Virus record (IMG/VR): IMGVR_UViG_3300050821_019845 | Location: 1-29,768 of that record | Reading direction: 5' to 3' (one strand) | Length of the DNA: 29,768 nt | Source: a virus | Shown: positions 22,979 through 29,768 of the stretch, piece by piece | Layout of the letters: every line of letters starts with the position of its first letter | Position numbering within the stretch: position 1 is the stretch's first letter | Notes under the pieces: model-generated | Told to the model about the DNA's origin: nothing | Databases searched by the model: none | What the model saw: the letters and a program-made list of their open reading frames with translations, nothing else | Translations under genes and position numbers: made by a program

Positions 22979-25342
22979 ATGAAAAAACTATTTCTCATTT
23001 TTTGCCTGATGGTATCAAACTTGAGCGCGGGCATTACCTATACCGATCTTCATATCAACGGTAGTGCAGCCACGGTGAATTCTGGCGCCACACTCACTGT
23101 CCAATCGGGGGCAACATTAGCGATCGCGAGCGGCGCCATCCTTAATATTGCGGATGGGATTGCGACGACCAGCGGAGGGACCGGGCTAAATTCCTACGCC
23201 CAGGGCGACATCATTTATGCGAGCGCGACGAATGTGCTTTCGAAGCTTTCGAAAAACACTTCGGCAACCCGCTATTTGGCCAACACCGGCACGAGCAACA
23301 ATCCGGCATGGGATTTTATCAATCTCGCCAACGGCGTCACCGGGAACCTGCCAGTAGGAAATCTGTTCAGTGGAACCAATGCCGATGCCAGCCATTATTT
23401 ATCCGGCACAGGATGGGAAGTGCCAACATTCTCCGGAACCAGCGGGAATTTGACGGTGAATGGAACGGCGGGCGCAGGCTATCTCGAACTCCAAGCCCAA
23501 AGCTCCACTCCTGCCACGCCGGCGACCCATAATCTTCGAATTTATTCCGATGGTACGGGCCGCCTCTCGGTCAAAAATAATGCAGGCAATATCGCTTCAT
23601 TAGACTTCTCGGGCTTGTCTGCTGCTCGTGGATTTACTTTTCCAGATTCGACCGGTACAATCGCGCTGAATCAAACCTCTGCAGTTAATTATGGCATCAC
23701 CGGAGGTGCTTCGTTGGATGCCTTGGCCGCATTGAATTCAACGGGCACGATCTGTCAGACCGGTGCGTCAACATTTGCCGATCGAACGATCACGGCTGGA
23801 TCGGGAATAACCGTTACGAATGGAACCGGTGCGGCCGGTAATCCTACGATCGCATTGGCAAACATTCCGGATACGACGGCCATGCTTGGTTCCTTGCTAG
23901 CGACGAATGTCGCCGCGCCGTCGACACCGGCCACCGGGTATAGTTCGATCTATGTCGATTCCACCTCGAAGAACATCGCGGCGAAGAACGATGCCGGCAC
24001 CGTGAACCACGGCATTCAGAGCAACGCTGGGGCATCGCACAATTTCCTCACAGCGATCGCCGATGACGGATCTAGCACGAAGGCTCAGCCGGCATCGAGC
24101 GATCTTTCCGATTCCTCGAATATCCCGCTGCTCAACGCGGCCAATGTGTTTTCGAGTGCGACGGGGCAGTCGATGAAGAAACTGCTGCTTCCCGGTTCGA
24201 CCTCCGGCACATTGACGGTCATCGCGGCGGCGGCGGCCGGCACCAATACCATCACGTTACCAGCCGGGACCACGGATTTTTCCGCCACCGGCGGCACAAG
24301 CCAGGTGGTGAAGCAGACCAGCGCCGGCGGCGCCTTAACGGTCGGTCAATTGGCGCTGACTGACATCAGTGGCACGCTGCAGGCCAGCCAGGAGCCAGCC
24401 CATACTGGCGATGTGACGAACAGTGCCGGGTCACTGGCACTAGCGCTGCAAAATATTCCGTCCGCCACACCGATGGCCGGCTCCGAGCTTGCGACGAACA
24501 TCGCAGCCCCGGCCACGCCGGCCGCCGGCAAGACCTCGATCTATGTCGATTCCACCTCGAAGAACATCGCGGCGAAGAACGATGCCGGCACCGTGAACCA
24601 CGGCATTCAGAGCAACGCTGGGGCATCGCACAATTTCCTCACAGCGATCGCCGATGACGGATCTAGCACGAAGGCTCAGCCCGCCGCCAGCGACATCACT
24701 GGCCTGGCGGCATCAGCCACTACCGATACGACCAATGCCAGTAATATTTCGAGTGGAACATTGGCTGCGGCGCGTGTTGCCATACTTAATCAAAATACCA
24801 CCGGAAGCGCCGCAACATTAACAACAGCCCGCGCAATTAACGGAATAAATTTCGATGGTTCGGCAAATATCACTGTCCATGATTATCCCACCACTTTGCT
24901 TAATTTCGCTCAAGCAACCGATATTGGGCAAATTACGGCGGCAGGTTCAACTTGGGTGACGGTTGTCCCTGATCAAACTTTTACCGTTACTAATGCCAGC
25001 GCACCAATCGAGATTTTTGTCCGCTGCTCTATTTTAGCGAAGGATGATAACATATCAGTCGGCACTACCATGAATGGAATTTGCCGCATTGATATTGATG
25101 ATGGCGGTCAGCAATACCGGCTTGGCGCATCTGGCAATGAGGGATCATTGAGTAATAATGCCCGCACCTATATTCCAGGTGGCACTGTGAGCATTGGCAC
25201 ATTATCCGCAGGCTCTCATACCATCCGAATTCAGGCGGCGAGTGAGAACGATTTAAGCAGCGGTTTGTCAGGATTTTATTTGCGCGCTAGCACCACTGGC
25301 TTTTCAGAATTCGCCTTAATCCAGGTGATTCAGAGGGGATAA
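22979..25342 (+). CDS. Long tail fibre with N-terminal signal-like segment and internal duplication
   Basis: A 787-aa protein from the ATG at 22979. Upstream open codons overlap the previous gene and are not used. It starts with a signal-peptide-like MKKLFLIFCLMVSNLSAG, then GATLTVQSGATLAIASGAIL repeats, then fibre modules (TTSGGTGLNSYAQGDIIYAS, GVTGNLPVGNLFSGTNADASHYL). Two copies of a 48-residue module beginning SIYVDSTSKNIAAKNDAG occur at about 323-370 and 520-567. The C-terminal 150 residues (QITAAGSTWVTVVPDQTF...GSHTIRIQAASENDLSSG...FALIQVIQRG) form the likely tip. It would bind the host receptor. Confidence 0.75.
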   Translation: MKKLFLIFCLMVSNLSAGITYTDLHINGSAATVNSGATLTVQSGATLAIASGAILNIADGIATTSGGTGLNSYAQGDIIYASATNVLSKLSKNTSATRYLANTGTSNNPAWDFINLANGVTGNLPVGNLFSGTNADASHYLSGTGWEVPTFSGTSGNLTVNGTAGAGYLELQAQSSTPATPATHNLRIYSDGTGRLSVKNNAGNIASLDFSGLSAARGFTFPDSTGTIALNQTSAVNYGITGGASLDALAALNSTGTICQTGASTFADRTITAGSGITVTNGTGAAGNPTIALANIPDTTAMLGSLLATNVAAPSTPATGYSSIYVDSTSKNIAAKNDAGTVNHGIQSNAGASHNFLTAIADDGSSTKAQPASSDLSDSSNIPLLNAANVFSSATGQSMKKLLLPGSTSGTLTVIAAAAAGTNTITLPAGTTDFSATGGTSQVVKQTSAGGALTVGQLALTDISGTLQASQEPAHTGDVTNSAGSLALALQNIPSATPMAGSELATNIAAPATPAAGKTSIYVDSTSKNIAAKNDAGTVNHGIQSNAGASHNFLTAIADDGSSTKAQPAASDITGLAASATTDTTNASNISSGTLAAARVAILNQNTTGSAATLTTARAINGINFDGSANITVHDYPTTLLNFAQATDIGQITAAGSTWVTVVPDQTFTVTNASAPIEIFVRCSILAKDDNISVGTTMNGICRIDIDDGGQQYRLGASGNEGSLSNNARTYIPGGTVSIGTLSAGSHTIRIQAASENDLSSGLSGFYLRASTTGFSEFALIQVIQRG
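23945..24090 (+). repeat. 146-bp perfect direct repeat, copy 1
   Basis: Identical to 24536-24681, spaced 591 bp (197 codons), in frame. It lies in the tail-fibre gene. Confidence 0.97.
24536..24681 (+). repeat. 146-bp perfect direct repeat, copy 2
   Basis: Identical to 23945-24090. The flanks (NIPxxTxMxGSxLATNxAAPxTPA) are similar at the protein level only. The duplicated unit may therefore be longer and older, with the core kept identical by recombination or recent gene conversion. Confidence 0.97.
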
Positions 25343-25345
25343 CCC

Positions 25346-27067
25346 ATGTCTGACTCCGACGATTCAGCCCTGAAGGTGAAGGTTCAAGTCGATGGCGCTG
25401 AAGAGGCGGCATCGGAAATCAAATGGGTCAAGCAGTCGGTGGACGAAGCGAGCGATTCGACGAAGAAAATCAGCGACAGTTCCAAGGAGGCGTCCTCCAG
25501 CATGCGCGAATTCTTGCGCTCGGGCAGCGAGGCAAGGCTCGGTATCAGCGAGCTGGAGGCGGCCTCTCAGGGCGGCATCCGCGGACTTTTTGGTCTGGCT
25601 GGAGCCTTCCGCAGCTTCATCGGATTTGTGCGCACTACCATCGGCGCCAGCGGTCCGATCGGGCTCTTGATCGTCGCCTTGGGCGCAATCATCGGCCTTT
25701 TCCTCTCGATGAAGAAGGGCGCCGAGGAAGCCGGAGATGGAATCAAGAAAAATGCCGAATCGACAGAAGACCTTAGAAAAAAACTCGAAGCCCTCGAAGA
25801 GGCCGCAAAAAAAGAAGGCGAGACGCAGATCGAGGCGCTCAAGAAAATCCACGATGGATATGACCAGGAGTTGAGCGACATCGATGCCGCGATGGCCCGG
25901 ACGGAAAAACTCCGCGAGGCCAATAAAAAGCTTGCCGAAGATCAGCTCGAATCAGCCCGGCAGGATGCATTAAAGAGCGCCAAGACGCCCGAAGAAAAAG
26001 CGAAGATCGAGGATTCGTTCAACAAACAGAAGGCCGATCTGGAGGAGGACAATTCCAGCGCCACCGCTGAGACCAAACGCGCCCAGGCTGCGAACAAGCT
26101 TAGGGTGTTGAATGAGAAAAAGGCAGCTGATGAAAAAGCCTTGACTGATGCTAGAAAAACAGCCTCTGAAGCCGATGAAAAAATTGAGCAAGCCAGAGAA
26201 GAAGGATCTCCCGCTTTAAGAGAAAATGAATCTATTTCTAAGAACGGTGTTCCGAATCTCGGCTACCGAAAAATTTACGAGGAAAATAAACGTCAGATCG
26301 CCGCAGGACTCGATACTATCTATAAGCAGCTGGGATTTAAAAAAGCTGCTCAAGATGTAATCAATGCTGCCAATAAAGACCTGGACGAAACCAATCGAAA
26401 AATAGAGGACGTACAGGCTGAATTCCAAATCGCCGGCATAGAGGATCAGGATGCGGCAATCGAAAAGGCCAACAAGGACAAGGCCATCGATAATGAAGCT
26501 ACCGATCGCGCGAAAAAAATCGCTGAGGAAAAAGCGAAACAAGCGAACGAGGAAAACGCCAGGGCGCAGGAAAAGGCCAATTCTGAGGCCAAAAAATCGG
26601 ATGCGAAAGACGCCTATGAGGACGAGGTAAATGCGGAGGCGAACGTCGCCGATGCCCAGCTCGAATCGCTCCCTGGCTCAGAGGAGCGTCACGGCTCGAA
26701 GTCATCACGCAAATCCCGGCACCCGTCACCGGCTGGCGATGGTTCATTTTCCGAACTCCCATCTTCACCTAGCGTTTCAAGTGCCCGCGGATCAGGCGAT
26801 CCCGAAGGCAGCACCACGGCATTTAAGGAAGCAGCCGCCAAGGTTCCACCTCCGCTTGATCCGAGCAAGCTACTGGAGGCGTTTAAGGCCTATCAGGCAA
26901 AGATCGTCGATATGCAGACTCAGAATGCAAAGGCCCTTGACGCCGTCACGCGCGCCCTTGCCGCCGAGCTGGCGCAAATCGAAAAACTCGCCCAGCAGGT
27001 CCAGCAGCAGGCCAGTCAGATATCCACCCTTGCTCGGCAGATTTCCAATATGAGGACGGCTTCATGA
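25346..27067 (+). CDS. Tail tape measure protein (short)
   Basis: A 573-aa protein with SD-like GAGGGG 7 nt before the ATG. The start KVKVQVDGAEEAASEIKWV is a typical tape-measure head. Hydrophobic helices lie around 79-122 (GLFGLAGAFRSFIGFV, GPIGLLIVALGAIIGLFL). A long charged coiled coil follows (125-440, many Lys/Glu/Ala). A Ser/Pro-rich linker (445-500) comes next, and a second coiled coil (515-570, LAQQVQQQASQISTLARQI) ends the protein. A tape this short implies a tail of roughly 80-90 nm if the usual 0.15 nm per residue applies. Codons at about 26200-26420 are richer in A/T than the surroundings. Confidence 0.7.
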   Translation: MSDSDDSALKVKVQVDGAEEAASEIKWVKQSVDEASDSTKKISDSSKEASSSMREFLRSGSEARLGISELEAASQGGIRGLFGLAGAFRSFIGFVRTTIGASGPIGLLIVALGAIIGLFLSMKKGAEEAGDGIKKNAESTEDLRKKLEALEEAAKKEGETQIEALKKIHDGYDQELSDIDAAMARTEKLREANKKLAEDQLESARQDALKSAKTPEEKAKIEDSFNKQKADLEEDNSSATAETKRAQAANKLRVLNEKKAADEKALTDARKTASEADEKIEQAREEGSPALRENESISKNGVPNLGYRKIYEENKRQIAAGLDTIYKQLGFKKAAQDVINAANKDLDETNRKIEDVQAEFQIAGIEDQDAAIEKANKDKAIDNEATDRAKKIAEEKAKQANEENARAQEKANSEAKKSDAKDAYEDEVNAEANVADAQLESLPGSEERHGSKSSRKSRHPSPAGDGSFSELPSSPSVSSARGSGDPEGSTTAFKEAAAKVPPPLDPSKLLEAFKAYQAKIVDMQTQNAKALDAVTRALAAELAQIEKLAQQVQQQASQISTLARQISNMRTAS

Positions 27068-28389
27068 GTGCCAGTTTCTATCTCAAATATGGAAATGACA
27101 AACGGCTGCTCGCCAACTGGGGCATCGACAAGGCAAACGCTCTTTTCATCTCGTTCGCGCCCGACCAATTCTCCTTCGAAATCCCGGTAAGCTCGATCAA
27201 CCCCGGTTCAATTTTTCCTTACGGCGCAGTAATCGAGATTTGGCGCGACTCTGTCCGCTGGTTCGTTGGTACCATCACCAAGCTAGAGTGCATCGGTACG
27301 GCGAAACGCGATTATTTTTCCTATGTGGCCTCCGGTCCATGGTGGGCACTGGAAAATCTCGTTTACCAAGACTTGATGAACCAGCTGGTCAATATCGGGA
27401 ATTTCACGCAGGGCGTTCAACTTACTTTCTGCTCAAATACCGTGCTTTTTCAGGACATCACAGGCGCTCCCATCACCACTTTTCAGCAGATCATAAAGGC
27501 TCTCACCTATGCCTCTTCCAAAGGGGCAAATATTGTCACCGGAACGGTCGATGCAGGGTGGTACGTTCCAGCCCAACAGGCCAGCGATATAAGCTGCGCT
27601 GAGGTCATTCGCCGCTGCTGCGCATTGATCCCGGATGCCATCAGTTTTTTCGATTATACCCAGGCTAATCCAACCTTAAATATCATCCGGCGAAATAACC
27701 TGACTACTGTCGGTCTTGATCTCAATGCTGCCAGCCTGGTGGAATCGGTTCAACTCAATCCGCGCTACGATCTCCAGCCGCCAGGCATCAAGATATTCAT
27801 CAAGCATACGGCGATTTCTCCTTCTGGACCCACCGCAGGGCAAACCGCAAACTCCTACGAAATCCAGACGGCGGGTAATGCTGATGCCATTGGATCGGTC
27901 GTCGTGACTATTCCGTTAAGCGGAGCGAACACAGGGGCCCCAGGTGCGGAAGAATCTACCCCGATCGGGCTCGCCACCAATTATTTTTCAGCGATCAATT
28001 TCCTCAGTTTCGAAGGCGATCTCAAGATCAAGGAGGACGTTTGCTCCGGGCAATTTAGGCCTGGAAAACTTCTCAATCTCACCAACGGGAATCCTGCGTG
28101 GGCCACGATGGGCGCGCTGATCCAGAGCGTGCAGGAAAATCTCATTACCGGTGAAACAACCGTCCACACAGGACCGCCAACCCAGATATCCGTTCAAGAT
28201 TTCATCGCATTATTGAAAGCAATCTGGGGTGGATTGGTGGGTCTTTCTCCTCCTGCTGCGCGCGCATCGGCGGCTCCCTCCTCCCCGTCCTTCGCTCAGG
28301 CGATCATGGATTCGGGTATACCCATCCAAGTCTGCGACTCTGACACTGGCGTTTCCGAAACGATCTACGTCCGGTCCGCTGGTTCGTAA
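27064..28389 (+). CDS. Tail hub/baseplate-like protein
   Basis: A 441-aa protein whose ATG overlaps the tape-measure stop. Beta-rich N-terminus FYLKYGNDKRLLANWGI...FSFEIPVSSINPGSIFPYGAVIEIWRDSVRWFVGTITKLECIG fits a gpD/gp27-type hub barrel. Later TLNIIRRNNLTTVGLDLNA and DLKIKEDVCSGQFRPGKLLNLTNG resemble hub domains too. It would close the tube end below the tape measure. Assignment rests on order (tape measure then hub) and pattern. Confidence 0.6.
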   Translation: MSASFYLKYGNDKRLLANWGIDKANALFISFAPDQFSFEIPVSSINPGSIFPYGAVIEIWRDSVRWFVGTITKLECIGTAKRDYFSYVASGPWWALENLVYQDLMNQLVNIGNFTQGVQLTFCSNTVLFQDITGAPITTFQQIIKALTYASSKGANIVTGTVDAGWYVPAQQASDISCAEVIRRCCALIPDAISFFDYTQANPTLNIIRRNNLTTVGLDLNAASLVESVQLNPRYDLQPPGIKIFIKHTAISPSGPTAGQTANSYEIQTAGNADAIGSVVVTIPLSGANTGAPGAEESTPIGLATNYFSAINFLSFEGDLKIKEDVCSGQFRPGKLLNLTNGNPAWATMGALIQSVQENLITGETTVHTGPPTQISVQDFIALLKAIWGGLVGLSPPAARASAAPSSPSFAQAIMDSGIPIQVCDSDTGVSETIYVRSAGS

Positions 28390-28394
28390 AATCC

Positions 28395-29282
28395 ATGCTC
28401 GTGGTCCTTCCATGTAATTGTAAGTGCGCGCCATCGGTCGATCCCTGCAATTGCGCTGGGAGTTGCTCGGTCGAATGCAGCACGATTTCGGGCACATACA
28501 CACTTTGCGGATGGAGTGAATTTACCAGTCCTAGCACGCCTCCAAAAAAATATCTAAATCGAACAATTTCAGGGTCAATTTCGACTAACAGTTATAACCC
28601 GAATAATTCATGCTCAGCTAATTTCGATGGGGTTGTCACCTACACCTTCGGTGGATTTCAAAATTATAGCGCGACCGATTGTTCGATAACTACAGGAGGA
28701 TCAACCACGTGTTCTCCTGCAGACGGGCATAATTGTCCACATGCTCCTATCTGTCCGAGATGTGACTCCACTCCAGTCCCAGGTATCGATGGACTTGGCT
28801 GCCTTTGTGCAAACCTTTTACCCGATACATATACCCCAACCGTTCACATTATTTCGGCAGATGGAATATGCCATCCCACTGGTCCTGCCTCAAGTAATCG
28901 GTCATCTGGTAGTGCCGTAGATACTCTTTCAAACGAAGACACAGAGGAGAATGCAATCGCTCGAATGCCACCTCCAAAATGGTCTGATTGGTCTTCAGCT
29001 GCCCTCTGTTGTGCGTCAATGCCGCCTCGCACGGCCTTTTCTGGGGCGGTTAATAGGGCAAAAATTAGAGTTAAAGGTAAAGGCACGCCGGGTACTCTTG
29101 CGACAGCTTCGGTTAAAATAAACCGTCGTGTTTACGGGACCGGTGTCTTCGCTCTTTTCATGACTGTACCGCTCCAGCTCAACTTTGATTCTTCCGGCAA
29201 TGCCACGAGCAATGAGTTCGAAATTCCCAACCAATATGGATACGAAACCTGCTACGGTTCCTGCTCCGTGAAGGCTAATTAG
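28395..29282 (+). CDS. Cysteine-rich protein of unknown function
   Basis: A 295-aa protein with more than 20 Cys, many in CxC, CxxC and CC arrangements: PCNCKCA, PCNCAGSCSVEC, NCPHAPICPRC, GCLCAN, ALCCAS, CYGSC. There is no signal peptide or membrane helix. The C-terminal 90 residues (AKIRVKGKGTPGTLATASVKINRRVYGTGVFALFMTVPLQL) look like a beta-sandwich. It begins 5 bp after the hub gene and shares its direction, so a tail-tip or spike component is plausible. Metal binding or disulphides are possible. Confidence 0.6.
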   Translation: MLVVLPCNCKCAPSVDPCNCAGSCSVECSTISGTYTLCGWSEFTSPSTPPKKYLNRTISGSISTNSYNPNNSCSANFDGVVTYTFGGFQNYSATDCSITTGGSTTCSPADGHNCPHAPICPRCDSTPVPGIDGLGCLCANLLPDTYTPTVHIISADGICHPTGPASSNRSSGSAVDTLSNEDTEENAIARMPPPKWSDWSSAALCCASMPPRTAFSGAVNRAKIRVKGKGTPGTLATASVKINRRVYGTGVFALFMTVPLQLNFDSSGNATSNEFEIPNQYGYETCYGSCSVKAN

Positions 29283-29289
29283 TGCGCCA

Positions 29290-29682
29290 ATGAGTGAGCC
29301 AAAAGTCATCATCCACCGGCCCGACCTAATGCGGGATTTGAGACAGGAACCTGCGGTTTTTTCTACCGTCTATTACCGACCGATTCAAGGCCTTGGCGAC
29401 TGGGTTGAAGGCTGGGCTAAACCCATCGGATGCTGGCTGGATCGCCGCACCGCTAAATGGAAGTATAAGACGGCACTTTGTGGCTGCTCGGCCTGTTCGC
29501 GCCGTCGCCGGTTCTTAAACATCATCGTGCCGAATTGCAGGGCCTATGCAGGCGGATGGAAAGGCTGTTTCCTGCGCATTGTTCCGGCCTGGTATGTCAT
29601 CTATCGCCCTGCTTCTGCGCCTGCAGTTAAAGGCTTTTTTCTCGGTGCTTACATTAACCGTAATCCGCCAAAAGACCCCTAG
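29290..29682 (+). CDS. Hypothetical protein with CxC-x2-C motif
   Basis: A 130-aa protein. It contains YYRPIQGLGDWVEGWAKPIGCWLDRRTAKWK, then ALCGCSACSRRRRFLN, where three Cys precede a basic patch. Trp/Tyr are abundant and the C-terminus is hydrophobic. It follows the Cys-rich gene after 7 bp, so the two may form a functional pair. No family is recognised. Confidence 0.5.
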   Translation: MSEPKVIIHRPDLMRDLRQEPAVFSTVYYRPIQGLGDWVEGWAKPIGCWLDRRTAKWKYKTALCGCSACSRRRRFLNIIVPNCRAYAGGWKGCFLRIVPAWYVIYRPASAPAVKGFFLGAYINRNPPKDP

Positions 29683-29750
29683 TTTCTCAAACGTACTGGA
29701 ATTCTCCTCAAACCTCGCTGGAAATCACATCCCGACGATATGGGTTGATA

Positions 29751-29768
29751 ATGATCACGGAATTGTCC
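29751..29768 (+). CDS. Possible start of a further gene, cut by the right edge
   Basis: An ATG at 29751 opens a frame of six codons (MITELS) to the window end. Positions 29683-29750 hold nothing else recognisable. The evidence is minimal. Confidence 0.15.

Noticed and set aside
29683-29768. Phage right end
   Set aside because: No terminal repeat or MuA-type site could be recognised, and the left end is outside the window, so no comparison is possible.

Overview
The window is most of the genome of a Mu-like transposable phage or prophage. It is gene-dense, with almost no spacers, and has no rRNA, tRNA or clear bacterial chromosomal gene. Many genes have no visible Shine-Dalgarno sequence. The tail-fibre repeat style and signal-peptide-bearing virion genes resemble, from memory only, prophages of Verrucomicrobiota and relatives. 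The host assignment is therefore a low-confidence inference.

Layout. Positions 1-7888 are a leftward early operon. From its promoter end outward it encodes a small HTH protein, two small proteins (one with an HTH), a DUF3102 protein, a MuA-type transposase, a MuB-type AAA ATPase, three small proteins (two membrane-anchored), a Gam-type DNA-end protector, a MazG-like/DnaA-domain-IV fusion, a QGDVL-type protein, and a gene that runs off the left edge in 9-bp tandem repeats. Positions 7889-7930 are a short divergent control region with two inverted repeats. To its right lie a cI-like repressor and a membrane protein, closed by a hairpin/T-tract terminator.

Positions 8714-11066 hold small exported, lipoprotein, membrane or coiled-coil genes, the likely lysis/accessory block. 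No endolysin was recognised. Positions 11203-20382 are a head block with strong Mu synteny: gp27-like small terminase, TerL, DUF935 portal, I-type protease/scaffold, decoration protein, major capsid protein (followed by a terminator), gp36-like protein, a minor head protein and a tail-completion candidate. Positions 20379-28389 are a tail block without sheath or contractile baseplate genes: tail-terminator-like protein with a carbohydrate-module-like C-terminus, tail tube, a beta-rich tail protein, a long repeat-containing fibre, a short tape measure and a tail-hub-like protein. Two Cys-containing unknowns follow to the right edge.

Together the genes describe a phage that replicates by Mu-style transposition (A, B, Gam), is controlled by a cI-like repressor between divergent operons, packages with a Mu-type head machine and appears to carry a siphovirus-type tail. 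Neither phage end could be located: the early operon continues past position 1, and a further gene may start at 29751. The most unusual points are the MazG/DnaA-IV fusion, an apparent D-E-E instead of D-D-E transposase triad, a 27-bp near-perfect palindrome inside the early operon, and a 146-bp perfect duplication in the fibre gene.
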